64,000 nt of DNA from an uncultured Prevotella sp. (GTDB lineage Bacteria; Bacteroidota; Bacteroidia; Bacteroidales; Bacteroidaceae): positions 1 through 64,000 of the forward strand of contig CAAGPV010000050.1 in NCBI GenBank assembly GCA_900771975.1. Direction: 5' to 3'. The notes beneath the pieces are model-generated. The model was not told the origin of the DNA. It ran no database searches and saw only the letters and a list, made by a program, of their open reading frames with translations. Positions 17,466 through 25,799 of this stretch are shown piece by piece; positions within the stretch are counted from its first letter, which is position 1; every line of letters starts with the position of its first letter. The position numbers and the translations under genes are program-made.

Positions 17466-17645
17466 TTAGGGGTTGTATGCATCTTTATTATAGAAATTAA
17501 GGATATCTTCGAGCATTTGTTTAGCCTCCACTGCGGGGGAATTCGGATCAAGCTCTATAGCTTCCATATAGCTATCAAGGGCATGCTTCCAGTCGCTATG
17601 CCTGCGATATTCGTTTCCTTTCTTATACCATTCTTCTGCTGTCAT
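17466..17645 (-). CDS. Small tetratricopeptide repeat protein
   Basis: A 59-residue ORF starting MTAEEWYKKGNEYRRHSDW and containing one near-canonical TPR unit (WKHALDSYMEAIELDPNS) followed by a capping helix. Its ATG overlaps the folD stop as ATGA, which supports real, coupled translation. It lies between folD and the ferredoxin subunit in the same operon. Its function is unknown; a role as a small assembly partner of the oxidoreductase is speculation from position. Confidence 0.8.
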   Translation of the reverse strand: MTAEEWYKKGNEYRRHSDWKHALDSYMEAIELDPNSPAVEAKQMLEDILNFYNKDAYNP

Positions 17646-18520
17646 TTATAAAATTCTTTCTTTCCAGCAGACAATGTATTCTTCATAAGTGAGCAAATGG
17701 TCATTGGGCCTACGCCTCCTGGGACTGGAGTTATAAAGGAGCACTTCGGTGCCACTTCGTCAAACTTAACATCTCCGTTCAGTCTGAAGCCTTTTTTCTT
17801 GGTTGCATCAGGCACGCGTGTTGTTCCTACGTCAATTACTACGGCCCCGTCCTTAACCATATCAGCAGTTACGAAATCGGGGCTTCCTATAGCTGCAATG
17901 ATAATATCGGCCTGTCTGCATTCCTCTTTCAATTTTTTTGAATGGCTATGACAAACCGTTACGGTTGCATCTCCATACTGTTTTTGCATCATCAATTGCG
18001 CCATAGGCTTTCCAACGATGTTAGACCGTCCCAAGACAACACATTTTTTACCGCTTGTCTGAATATTATAATGTTTCAGAAGCGTCATAATGCCCAATGG
18101 AGTAGCCGAGATGAAGCATGGCAGTCCGATTGCCATACGTCCTACATTGATGGGATGAAATCCGTCTACATCTTTACGATAGTCGATGGCCATGATAATC
18201 TTTTGCTCATCTATATGTTTCGGCAACGGCAATTGGACGATAAAGCCATCTACATCATTGTCTTTATTGAGTTTGTCCACGCACTGTAACAATTCCTGTT
18301 CGGTCACATCATCCTCAAAACGAATTAGAGTTGATTTGAAACCACACTGTTCACAGGCTATCACCTTGTTCTTGACATAAGTTTCAGAGCCGCCGTCATG
18401 ACCGACGAGCACTGCTGCCAAATGGGGTTGCTTCCCTCCATTTGCCACAATGGACTTTACTTCTTCAGCTATTTGAGCCTTAATGGCTGTTGCTGTTGCC
18501 TTTCCGTCTATAAGTTGCAT
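17642..18520 (-). CDS. folD: Bifunctional methylenetetrahydrofolate dehydrogenase/cyclohydrolase
   Basis: A 292-residue FolD that interconverts 5,10-methylene-THF, methenyl-THF and 10-formyl-THF with NADP. Signatures: GGSETYVKNKVIACEQCGF with the catalytic lysine, VDGFIVQLPLPKHID, the DVDGFHPINVGR loop, GRSNIVGKPMAQLM for the cofactor, and PVPGGVGPMT near the end. It lies 22 bp after ffh and overlaps the small TPR gene by 4 bp. Confidence 0.96.
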   Translation of the reverse strand: MQLIDGKATATAIKAQIAEEVKSIVANGGKQPHLAAVLVGHDGGSETYVKNKVIACEQCGFKSTLIRFEDDVTEQELLQCVDKLNKDNDVDGFIVQLPLPKHIDEQKIIMAIDYRKDVDGFHPINVGRMAIGLPCFISATPLGIMTLLKHYNIQTSGKKCVVLGRSNIVGKPMAQLMMQKQYGDATVTVCHSHSKKLKEECRQADIIIAAIGSPDFVTADMVKDGAVVIDVGTTRVPDATKKKGFRLNGDVKFDEVAPKCSFITPVPGGVGPMTICSLMKNTLSAGKKEFYK

Positions 18521-18542
18521 AACTGTTGTTTTGACTTGTTTC

Positions 18543-19886
18543 TTACATTTTCGGCATACCCTTCATGCCCTTCATACGAGCCATCATTCCCGCCATCTTG
18601 TTGCCAGTCACCATTCGCATCATCTTACGCGTTTGGTCGAATTGCTTAATCAAGCGGTTTACCTCTTGGATATTTGTGCCCGAACCTTTGGCAATACGCT
18701 GGCGACGACTGGTGTTAAGCAGTTCGGGGTTGGTACGTTCTTTGGGGGTCATGCTTTGGATAATGGCCTCAATGCCTGTAAATGCATGGTCGTCAATGTC
18801 CACATCGCGGATGGCCTTCCCCACTCCAGGAATCATTCCTGCCAATTCTTTAAGATTTCCCATCTTCTTAATCTGCTGAATCTGGTTATAGAAATCGTTG
18901 AAATCGAACTGGTTCTTTTGTATTTTCTTCTGAAGGCGCTTGGCTTCTTCTTCGTCATACTGTTCTTGAGCACGTTCCACCAAGCTGACCACATCGCCCA
19001 TACCAAGTATACGGTCTGCCATACGGGCTGGATGAAACACGTCTATGGCTTCCATCTTCTCGCCGGTACCAATGAACTTGATTGGTTTGGTTACGACAGT
19101 GCGGATACTAAGAGCCGCTCCGCCTCGCGTATCGCCGTCGAGTTTAGTCAGCACAACACCGTTAAAATCCAAACGATCATTAAATTCCTTTGCAGTATTT
19201 ACGGCATCCTGACCCGTCATAGAGTCTACGACGAACAAGGTTTCGTCAGGATGGACATGATTCTTTAGGCTTTCGATCTCGTTCATCATGTCCTCATCGA
19301 TTGCCAGACGACCCGCCGTATCGACAATCACTACATCATAGCCTTTGGCTTTTGCTTCCTGAATGGCATGATCGGCTATTTCATTTACCTGTTTGTTTTC
19401 TGGCTCACTGTAAACGGGCACCTGTATCTGCTCACCAACCACCTTCAACTGGTCAATTGCGGCAGGACGATAGACGTCACATGCCACCAGCAAAGGCTTA
19501 CGATGCTCTTTATTTTTCAGCAAGTTGGCAAGTTTTCCACTGAACGTTGTCTTACCAGATCCTTGCAAACCGCTCATAAGAATGACTGCTGGCCGTTGCT
19601 CCAGTTTCAAGCCTACAGCCTCGCCGCCCATCAGTTCGGCCAACTCGTCGTGAACGAGCTTTACCATCAGTTGCCCAGGCTTTACAGCGGTCAGCACATT
19701 CATGCCAAGAGCCTTCTGCTTGACCCTGTCGGTAAAGCCTTTGGCTACCTTGTAATTGACATCGGCATCCAACAAGGCCCTACGAACATCTTTTAGGGTC
19801 TCTGCCACATTTATCTCGGTTATCTTACCTTCACCCTTGAGCACCTTAAAGGAACGCTCAAGTCTATCACTTAGGTTCTCGAACAT
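18543..19886 (-). CDS. ffh: Signal recognition particle protein Ffh
   Basis: A 447-residue SRP54 GTPase. The N domain precedes the G domain with P-loop GLQGSGKTTFSGKLA, DTAGRLAIDEDMM and TKLDGDTRGGAAL, and the C-terminal methionine-rich M domain (MTGNKMAGMMARMKGMKGMPKM in shortened form near the end) binds SRP RNA and signal sequences. It targets nascent membrane proteins to the inner membrane. First gene of the operon; a -7 box TACATTTG lies about 35 bp upstream. No SRP RNA gene is visible nearby. Confidence 0.97.
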   Translation of the reverse strand: MFENLSDRLERSFKVLKGEGKITEINVAETLKDVRRALLDADVNYKVAKGFTDRVKQKALGMNVLTAVKPGQLMVKLVHDELAELMGGEAVGLKLEQRPAVILMSGLQGSGKTTFSGKLANLLKNKEHRKPLLVACDVYRPAAIDQLKVVGEQIQVPVYSEPENKQVNEIADHAIQEAKAKGYDVVIVDTAGRLAIDEDMMNEIESLKNHVHPDETLFVVDSMTGQDAVNTAKEFNDRLDFNGVVLTKLDGDTRGGAALSIRTVVTKPIKFIGTGEKMEAIDVFHPARMADRILGMGDVVSLVERAQEQYDEEEAKRLQKKIQKNQFDFNDFYNQIQQIKKMGNLKELAGMIPGVGKAIRDVDIDDHAFTGIEAIIQSMTPKERTNPELLNTSRRQRIAKGSGTNIQEVNRLIKQFDQTRKMMRMVTGNKMAGMMARMKGMKGMPKM

Positions 19887-20176
19887 ATTTTTAAATAAGC
19901 GTATTTTTATTTTAACTATGCAAATGTAACAAAAAGAGCAGTAAAAGGCGAACGTATTATGGGCTATTTAAAATATTTTAAAACTCAAATCATTAAAAAT
20001 GCGCACATACATAATCAGTGTGCAAAAATATCATCATTAGCTTGTAAATCTCACCGAAAAGGGTTAACTTCGCAAACCATACATCAATGGTTTTATTTTA
20101 CATACACACCAAATCACAAGACAATATGAACAATTTCACCGGCAATCATTTCGGCTTGGGCCTACGTTCCCACTTT
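19887..20176. other. Divergent intergenic region between ffh and the DUF4359-like gene
   Basis: About 290 bp, AT-rich. On the minus strand it has TACATTTG about 35 bp before ffh. On the plus strand TTAACTTCG around 20063-20071 is a weak candidate -7 box for the right-hand gene. I see no RNA gene or repeat here. Confidence 0.5.
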
Positions 20177-20566
20177 ATGAAAAAGCTTTTTGTTGTTTTA
20201 GGTATTCTGGCAACTATCCTCATTGCCACTCGCCCCTCTGAAAGTGACCACAAAGAAGCCGTATCGAACACCTTGCAAGAAATGGTGAATGAGGAAATTT
20301 TGTCGGACGCCGACTCCACCTCCAACATTCTGTCTGATTCTTTCAGCATGTTGGCCACGACGTTTTGCGGAGCTGTCATACAGATTGTCACTTCCCTTCT
20401 AATGACCGTAGACGACTACTGGATTTGTTCTGTGGGAAAAATCAAGATGGGGGAAAAAGAGAAAACGGTTTCGTTTGGTATTCTTGGCCACGTCTTTACT
20501 TTTGACAAGGAAACCCTCTCTAAAGCGGCTGAAAAAAATATTGATAAACAAAATGCCGTGTTTTAG
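20177..20566 (+). CDS. Small membrane-anchored protein, DUF4359-like
   Basis: About 129 residues from the ATG at 20177: an N-terminal hydrophobic segment (LFVVLGILATILIATRPS) followed by SDHKEAVSNTLQEMV and a C-terminal DDYWICSVGKI...KTVSFGILGHVFTF pattern that resembles DUF4359 proteins, by memory. In-frame upstream ATGs at 20087 and 20126 are possible but would bury the anchor. The last codons and the stop (20564-20566) lie inside the phased A/T array that follows, so that array shapes the C-terminus. Function unknown. Confidence 0.6.
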   Translation: MKKLFVVLGILATILIATRPSESDHKEAVSNTLQEMVNEEILSDADSTSNILSDSFSMLATTFCGAVIQIVTSLLMTVDDYWICSVGKIKMGEKEKTVSFGILGHVFTFDKETLSKAAEKNIDKQNAVF

Positions 20567-20637
20567 CTTCTAAAACCGGCCGTTTTAGGAGCTAAAACAC
20601 GGCATTTTGGAAGGCAAAACCGGCCATTTTAGAATAC
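20550..20637. repeat. 11-bp-phased A/T-tract palindromic array, copy B
   Basis: Eight tracts of exactly four A or four T start at 20550, 20561, 20572, 20583, 20594, 20605, 20616 and 20627, spaced exactly 11 bp with 7-mers between. Positions 20550-20608 form a 59-bp palindrome: a 26-bp stem with one G-T wobble around a 7-nt loop. It lies at the shared 3' ends of two convergent genes, so it could act as a bidirectional terminator. The 15-mer TTTTAGCTTCTAAAA (20561-20575) also occurs in copy C. Confidence 0.9.
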
Positions 20638-20675
20638 AATACATAACTTATTGAAATTCAGAAATTTACAGACAT

Positions 20676-21659
20676 CTAAAGGATTAGTTCCATAATCAAC
20701 GGCAAATGGTCGCTAAACCCATTGTTGTATCGCGGTCCATAATAGTTGCGATGAGGTTTTACACCTCCATATTTTTCATCTGGTTCCAAAAGAAACGGAT
20801 AGTCACCAATCCAACATCCCGCCACATTATCCTTTAGGTTTCGGCTAACCAACATTTGGTCCAAACTCCGCCATTCCCCATGATAGCGGTATGTGGCTTT
20901 AGCACCGTTATGGCCTTTTGCTTCAGAAGAGACGTTCTTCAGGCCATGGGCATAGAGCAATTGGAGAGATGGACTGTTGGAATAGTCATTAAAATCGCCT
21001 GTCACAATCACTTTTGCCTCTGGCGAAGAGCTATACACCGAATCTATAGCATTTGCCAACGCGGTTGCCACATGCAAGCGATAGGGACGTGACTGTGCTT
21101 CCCCACCCGACCGGCTGGGCGCATGCACCACAAACACATGCAGAGTGTCGCCCGTAATGACACGTCCTTTCACATAAAGGATGTCTCGCGTTGGCTTCAT
21201 GCCTGCCACGGGGATGATTCTTATGCTTTGGCTACCGACAGGAGCAAAGCTAAACGGAGAATAAAGCAAGGCCACATCAACGCCCCGTTCGTCTGGCGAA
21301 TGGGTCATTATATATTCGTACCGTGCCTTTCTTAGAAGCGACCGCTTGGTGATGGCCATCAATACCGAGTCGTTTTCGACTTCGCAAAGGGCTACCAAAT
21401 CGGGCAAGCGCCATTTTGGGCCATCTCCACAAGCTATGATGGTCTGTCCGATGCGATTCACCTTCTGCCAATAGCGATGTCTACTCCAATGATAATTACC
21501 ATCGGGCAAAAAGTCGTAATCGTTCTTCAGACTATCATGTGTTGTATCAAACAGGTTTTCCGTGTTGAGTTCTACTATCAGTAACGAGGCATCCTCTTCT
21601 TGGGCGAAGCCAAAAAGAGGAAATAAAACGAGCCATATCAAGCAGAGTCTCAACGCCAT
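20676..21659 (-). CDS. Secreted endonuclease/exonuclease/phosphatase family protein
   Basis: A 327-residue protein with a signal peptide (LCLIWLVLFPLFGFAQ) and an EEP fold: VELNTENLFDT, ALCEVEND with the metal-binding Glu, VVHAPSRSGGE, TGDFNDYSNSPSLQLL and the terminal GFSDHLPLIMELIL with the catalytic Asp-His. It could hydrolyse nucleic acids or phospho-compounds in the periplasm. It starts 3 bp after tyrA, so it is the last gene of the aromatic operon although it has no obvious role in that pathway. Confidence 0.88.
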   Translation of the reverse strand: MALRLCLIWLVLFPLFGFAQEEDASLLIVELNTENLFDTTHDSLKNDYDFLPDGNYHWSRHRYWQKVNRIGQTIIACGDGPKWRLPDLVALCEVENDSVLMAITKRSLLRKARYEYIMTHSPDERGVDVALLYSPFSFAPVGSQSIRIIPVAGMKPTRDILYVKGRVITGDTLHVFVVHAPSRSGGEAQSRPYRLHVATALANAIDSVYSSSPEAKVIVTGDFNDYSNSPSLQLLYAHGLKNVSSEAKGHNGAKATYRYHGEWRSLDQMLVSRNLKDNVAGCWIGDYPFLLEPDEKYGGVKPHRNYYGPRYNNGFSDHLPLIMELIL

Positions 21660-21662
21660 GAG

Positions 21663-22454
21663 CTATTTGCGGTGAAGATTTTGACTTACATTTGCCCTGA
21701 TTTTGTCAAGATAGGCATGCATTCCATCAGCATCCCGATTGTCTATCACATCCAACAACACTTTCAATTCTTCCCTTATCTGGGCCACCTGATCGTGAGT
21801 ATAGGGGTTGAAAAGTACTTCTTGCAATAAATAATCATCTTCGCCAAGCACCCCTTTGGCTATGGCCATGTGGCGTTTAAAGGTTGTACCGGGAGCATCC
21901 TGATGCTTCATCACCGCTGCAAACACGAAAGTAGAGACAAACGGAATACTCAACGAGTAGGCTACCATCTGGTCATGTTCAACAAATGAATATTCGTAAA
22001 CATTGAGTCCCAGCTTACGGTATAGTTCCTTAAAGAATGCCCGCCCCATAAAGTCACCTTCATTAATGACTACTGCATTTTCTTCGCTAAGCTGATTGAG
22101 ATTGGCAAAGGTTGGTCCAAACATAGGGTGTGTAGAAACATAGGGATGTCCTGCCGATTCGTAAAACTCCTTCAGATGGGTCTTTACAGAACTTATGTCG
22201 CTCAATACACAATTGGGAGGAAGCAACGGCAAGACTTCTTCAAACGCCGGAATCGTGTACTTTACGGTTACGGCATTGATGACCAGCTCGGGTTGGAAGT
22301 CCCGAACCTCTTCCAGACTGGAAAAACGTTGGCAATTATAGGTAAAACGCAACCGCTTAGGTTCTTTCTCATAGACACCCACTTCATGGTCGAAGCTAAG
22401 CACGTCGATGAAAAAGCTTCCCATCTTGCCTGCTCCCATTATCAATATCTTCAT
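21663..22454 (-). CDS. tyrA: Prephenate dehydrogenase
   Basis: A 263-residue NAD(P)-dependent enzyme converting prephenate to 4-hydroxyphenylpyruvate for tyrosine. The Rossmann fold starts MKILIMGAGKMGSFF, and LSDISSVKTHLKEF and YVSTHPMFGPTF are the family signatures, with the HPMFGP histidine in the active site. No ACT or chorismate mutase domain is attached; the mutase is in the neighbouring aroG-type gene. Gap of 6 bp from that gene. Confidence 0.92.
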   Translation of the reverse strand: MKILIMGAGKMGSFFIDVLSFDHEVGVYEKEPKRLRFTYNCQRFSSLEEVRDFQPELVINAVTVKYTIPAFEEVLPLLPPNCVLSDISSVKTHLKEFYESAGHPYVSTHPMFGPTFANLNQLSEENAVVINEGDFMGRAFFKELYRKLGLNVYEYSFVEHDQMVAYSLSIPFVSTFVFAAVMKHQDAPGTTFKRHMAIAKGVLGEDDYLLQEVLFNPYTHDQVAQIREELKVLLDVIDNRDADGMHAYLDKIRANVSQNLHRK

Positions 22455-22460
22455 AGCAAC

Positions 22461-23525
22461 TTACTGATTGACAATTTCCAACTGTTGGCGAACGCTCTCT
22501 TCGTGTATTTCCTCAAAAATGCGGGCAACCGACTCGGGACTTATACCGATGAGGCTACCTTGTGCGCCACGCTTTTCGAGAATTTCGTTATACCGAGAAG
22601 CTTGCAGCACGGTAAGGTTATGTTCACGTTTGTATTGACCAATCTCACGGCACACACGCATACGACGAGACAACAAATCCATCAATTGATTGTCGAGTTC
22701 GTCTATTTGAGCGCGAAGTTGTCGCAGGCCCTCTGTTGTAGTGTGTTCGTCACGAATAACCAACAACGACAGGATGTAGTCCAGCACGTCTGGTGTTACC
22801 TGTTGTTTAGCATCGCTCCAAGCTTCATCCGGATTGCAGTGGCTTTCTACTATCAATCCGTCAAAACCCAAATCCATTGCTTGTTGGCATAGCGGGGCAA
22901 TAAGTTCCCTGCGGCCTCCGATATGACTCGGATCACAAACAATTGGCAAATTGGGAATGCGGCGATGCAGTTCTATAGGAATCTGCCACATGGGAAGATT
23001 GCGGTATATCTTCTTGTCTGCACTGGAGAAGCCACGATGAATGGCAGCCATTCGCTTAATGCCCGCCTGATTGATGCGTTCCATGGCTCCCACCCACAGT
23101 TCAAGGTCGGGATTCACCGGGTTTTTCACAAATACAGGAACATCTACTCCCCGCAATGAATCGGCAATGTCTTGCATGGCAAAGGGGTTTGCACTGGTTC
23201 GGGCTCCTATCCAAAGGATGTCTACTCCATACTTCAAGCAAAGTTCCACATGCTCGGGTTTTGCCACCTCGGTGGCTACCAACATACCCGTTTCTTCCTT
23301 AACCCGCTTTAACCAAGGCAATGCCTTTTCGCCATTTCCTTCAAATCCACCTGGCTTTGTACGCGGTTTCCACACTCCGGCACGGAACATATGGCAACCT
23401 TTTTCTGCCAACTGGCGAGCAGTATCTAAAACTTGTTCTTCTGTCTCGGCCGAGCAAGGACCAGCTATGACAAATGGACGTTCGTTATCACTTGGTAGAT
23501 GAAGAGGGTCTAATTCTAATTCCAT
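22461..23525 (-). CDS. Bifunctional DAHP synthase / chorismate mutase
   Basis: A 354-residue fusion. Residues about 1-255 are a KDSA/AroG-type 3-deoxy-7-phosphoheptulonate synthase (FVIAGPCSAETEEQVLDTARQL, FRAGVWKPRTKPGGFEG, CDPSHIGGRRELI). The last about 90 residues (LRQLRAQIDELDNQLMDLLSRRMRVCREIGQYK) are an AroQ-type chorismate mutase helix bundle. One protein therefore catalyses the first step of the shikimate pathway and the branch step to prephenate. The operon partners then make Phe and Tyr. Confidence 0.94.
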   Translation of the reverse strand: MELELDPLHLPSDNERPFVIAGPCSAETEEQVLDTARQLAEKGCHMFRAGVWKPRTKPGGFEGNGEKALPWLKRVKEETGMLVATEVAKPEHVELCLKYGVDILWIGARTSANPFAMQDIADSLRGVDVPVFVKNPVNPDLELWVGAMERINQAGIKRMAAIHRGFSSADKKIYRNLPMWQIPIELHRRIPNLPIVCDPSHIGGRRELIAPLCQQAMDLGFDGLIVESHCNPDEAWSDAKQQVTPDVLDYILSLLVIRDEHTTTEGLRQLRAQIDELDNQLMDLLSRRMRVCREIGQYKREHNLTVLQASRYNEILEKRGAQGSLIGISPESVARIFEEIHEESVRQQLEIVNQ

Positions 23526-23573
23526 ATTATTATAGTTATTTTGTTTTGTTTTCTTATTCTATTGAATGGTTTG

Positions 23574-24755
23574 TCATTTCATTTGCCGGATGCGCGCCAG
23601 AGCTTCCTTTAGTCGCTCATCTTTGGCGCAAAGACTTATGCGTATGTAACGTTTGCCATTAGAGCCGAAAATAAAGCCTGGTGTCAGGAACACACGTGCA
23701 TTATGCAGCACTTTTTCCGTCAGTTCTTCTGCATCTGAATAGCAATCGGGGATATGCCCCCATAAGAACATTCCCACCTGATGAGGATCAAACTCACATC
23801 CAAGTTCCCGCATGATTTGTTCTGCCGTTTCACGGCGGCGATGATAGACATTAAAGTTATACTCCCTATGCCAAGCATCGTCATTGGTACGATAAGCCTC
23901 AGCGGCAGCCAACTGTATAGCCTTAAATGTTCCCGAATCGATATTGCTCTTCACCTTCAATATCCAGGAAATGAATGTAGCATTGGAGGCACAAAGGCCA
24001 ACTCTCCATCCAGGCATATTATAAGCTTTGGACATGGAATTGAACTCTATACAACACTCTTTAGCCCCGGGCACTTGCAAAATACTCAACTTTTTCCCTT
24101 CGTTGAGGATAAAGGAATAGGGATTGTCGTTAACAACCACTATGCCATGGCGTTTGGCAAAATCCACCAAACGCTCGTAAGTGGCGCGTTGGGCATTACC
24201 GCCTGTAGGCATATTGGGATAGTTGGTCCACATAAGACGTACACGCGAGAGGTCAATCTGTTCGATTTGTTCGAAGTCGGGCTGCCATCCATTCTCTTCA
24301 CAGAGGTCATAATTAACAACTTCTGCCCCTAACAATTTACTCAAGGAAGTATATGTAGGATAACCTGGATTGGGCACCAGTACTTGTTCGCCCGGGTTTA
24401 CAAAAGCCAACGTAGTGTGCAATATTCCTTCTTTTGAACCTATCAAAGGCTGAATTTCCGATTTGGGATCAAGTTCAACACCATACCAACGTTGATAGAA
24501 GCCTGCCATTGCCTCTCTAAGTTCCGTAGTTCCCATAGTGGGTTGATAGCCGTGGGCGGCAGGTTGCCGGGCCACCTCGCATAATTTTTCAACCGTTTGT
24601 GCAGAAGGCGGCAGGTCTGGCGATCCTATAGCAAGCGAGATAATATCTTGCCCCTGTTCATTGAGTCGGGCAATTTCCTTCAGTTTACGGCTGAAATAGT
24701 ATTCTTGAACAGCCAACACTCGGTCGGCAGGTTTAACAGCTTTCATATTCTCCAA
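23574..24755 (-). CDS. PLP-dependent aminotransferase (aspartate/aromatic type, class I/II)
   Basis: A 393-residue fold-type I aminotransferase. GSKEGILHTTLAFVNPGEQVLVPNPGYPTY binds the cofactor phosphate, NYPNMPTGG and VVNDNPYSFIL are typical, and the PLP lysine is in FNSMSKAYNMPGWRVG (SKAYNMPGWR). Within this operon it most likely transaminates phenylpyruvate and 4-hydroxyphenylpyruvate (or prephenate). Overlaps the end of pheA by 23 bp. An alternative start 9 bp downstream (MKAVKPADR) is possible. Confidence 0.9.
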   Translation of the reverse strand: MENMKAVKPADRVLAVQEYYFSRKLKEIARLNEQGQDIISLAIGSPDLPPSAQTVEKLCEVARQPAAHGYQPTMGTTELREAMAGFYQRWYGVELDPKSEIQPLIGSKEGILHTTLAFVNPGEQVLVPNPGYPTYTSLSKLLGAEVVNYDLCEENGWQPDFEQIEQIDLSRVRLMWTNYPNMPTGGNAQRATYERLVDFAKRHGIVVVNDNPYSFILNEGKKLSILQVPGAKECCIEFNSMSKAYNMPGWRVGLCASNATFISWILKVKSNIDSGTFKAIQLAAAEAYRTNDDAWHREYNFNVYHRRRETAEQIMRELGCEFDPHQVGMFLWGHIPDCYSDAEELTEKVLHNARVFLTPGFIFGSNGKRYIRISLCAKDERLKEALARIRQMK

Positions 24756-25563
24756 GTATTTTAAGTTCTTTTGTCAATGGGACAATGGCATCTATCGCCT
24801 GCCTGTAACGTATAATATTGTCGAAAGTAACATCTACATAAAACAGATATTGCCACTCTTGGCCTATTATAGGCAACGACTGTATCTTTGTGAGGTTGAT
24901 GCCATAAAAAGACAGTATGGTCAACACCTTGCTTAAACTTCCTTCCTGATGTGTTAAGGAGAACACCAAACTTGCTTTGTCGGGTTTCACTCTTGAGCGC
25001 AAGTTGTTGGCTCTATCTGGTGAACAGGCCACCAAAAAGCGTGTGTAGTTGTGTTTATTGTCTTCTATGGCGTCTTCCAAGATTTTAAGACCATAATGGC
25101 GGGCCGCTTCGGCATTACATATTGCAGCCCACCCGTCACAATGTTTCTCGGAAATAAACTGTGCAGCTCCAGCTGTATCTTCAGCTTCAACCGCTTTTAT
25201 CCCTGGATGAGAAGCAAGAAACCTGCGGCACTGCATTAAAGCCACAGGATGAGAGTGGACTTCACCAACAGTATTCCACGAATCGCTCGGTAGACAGCAA
25301 ATGCTATGTTGAATATGCAATTTGTGCTCGCCTACGACTTCCAATCCCGACTGGCGCAACAACTCATAATTGTGAAGTAACGAGCCTGCAATTGTGTTTT
25401 CTATAGCCAGCAACGCTATAACTGACGCATCTTGACGTACGCTCTCGAAAACTTGTTCAAAAGTGGGACAACATATCAGTTCAATTTGCTCGCTCTGAAA
25501 ATACTGATGAGCTGCAATGTCATGAAAACTTCCAATTTCTCCTTGTATAGCTACCCGTTTCAC
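24733..25563 (-). CDS. pheA: Prephenate dehydratase
   Basis: A 276-residue monofunctional enzyme: the N-terminal PDT domain starts VAIQGEIGSFHDIAAHQYF and contains LLAIENTIAGSLLHNYELL, and the C-terminal ACT domain has KASLVFSLTHQEGSLSKVLTILSFYGINLTKIQSLPI, the phenylalanine-binding region for feedback inhibition. It converts prephenate to phenylpyruvate. It is the first structural gene of the aromatic operon and lies 31 bp after an attenuator terminator. Confidence 0.95.
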   Translation of the reverse strand: MKRVAIQGEIGSFHDIAAHQYFQSEQIELICCPTFEQVFESVRQDASVIALLAIENTIAGSLLHNYELLRQSGLEVVGEHKLHIQHSICCLPSDSWNTVGEVHSHPVALMQCRRFLASHPGIKAVEAEDTAGAAQFISEKHCDGWAAICNAEAARHYGLKILEDAIEDNKHNYTRFLVACSPDRANNLRSRVKPDKASLVFSLTHQEGSLSKVLTILSFYGINLTKIQSLPIIGQEWQYLFYVDVTFDNIIRYRQAIDAIVPLTKELKILGEYESC

Positions 25564-25593
25564 GTTTGTTCGTCTTTTTTGGTTTAAATCGAC

Positions 25594-25628
25594 AAAAAAA
25601 CGGTCTCACTTTTAATCAGCGGGACCGT
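25594..25628 (-). terminator. Attenuator terminator in the aromatic operon leader
   Basis: On the minus strand ACGGTC (623-628) pairs with GACCGT (600-605), with a second inner set of pairs and one mismatch, making an 11-pair stem around a 7-nt loop followed by seven T (25594-25600). It lies upstream of pheA, not downstream of a gene, 37 bp after the stop of an aromatic leader peptide. Its 5' arm contains CCCGCT, which can pair instead with AGCGGG inside the leader ORF. Confidence 0.9.
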
Positions 25629-25683
25629 TTCGATATATTTTCTAAATGATTTATAAGTTGAAATTTATACGCAACTCCCCGCT
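25618..25683 (-). promoter_or_regulatory. Antiterminator pairing of the aromatic attenuator
   Basis: AGCGGG within codons 22-24 of the leader ORF (plus-strand 25678-25683) is complementary over 6 bp to CCCGCT in the 5' arm of the terminator (25618-25623). A ribosome stalled on the Phe/Tyr codons leaves AGCGGG free, favouring antitermination; one that reaches the stop codon covers it, favouring the terminator. The complementarity is visible in the sequence; the mechanism is inferred from known amino acid operon attenuators. Confidence 0.75.
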
Positions 25684-25748
25684 CTACATTTCCATGCAAA
25701 GTAAAAATAAAAGTAATAAAACGCTGCATACAATTTACTCATATTCAT
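25665..25748 (-). CDS. Aromatic amino acid leader peptide
   Basis: A 27-residue ORF, ATG at 25748 (a second in-frame ATG at 25742), stop at 25665-25667. Residues 10-19 read FYYFYFYFAW: eight consecutive Phe or Tyr codons, then Ala and Trp, with one more Tyr at residue 7. This composition cannot be chance in front of a Phe/Tyr biosynthesis operon. It follows a consensus promoter by about 14 nt and precedes a terminator by 37 nt, so it is the sensor of a transcription attenuator. Confidence 0.92.
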   Translation of the reverse strand: MNMSKLYAAFYYFYFYFAWKCRAGSCV

Positions 25749-25767
25749 TTTTGTTTCTTTTATATGG

Positions 25768-25799
25768 CAAAATTATCATTTTTATTTCATATAAGCAAA
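25768..25799 (-). promoter_or_regulatory. Promoter of the aromatic amino acid operon
   Basis: On the minus strand TTTG (25796-25799), a 20 bp spacer and TAATTTTG (25768-25775), both exact matches to the Bacteroidetes consensus. Transcription would start near 25762, giving a leader of about 200 nt before pheA. Confidence 0.85.

Noticed and set aside
18483..19268. Long plus-strand open frame of 261 codons opposite ffh
   Set aside because: Antisense to the intact, well-recognised ffh; the composition (many Leu, His, Cys) looks like a complement of a coding strand and shows no domain.
25616..25729. A 37-codon ORF in another frame over the aromatic leader (MQRFITFIFTL...)
   Set aside because: It overlaps the much richer leader frame (FYYFYFYFAW), ends inside the terminator stem, and has only three early Phe codons. 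The 27-residue frame fits the attenuator geometry better.
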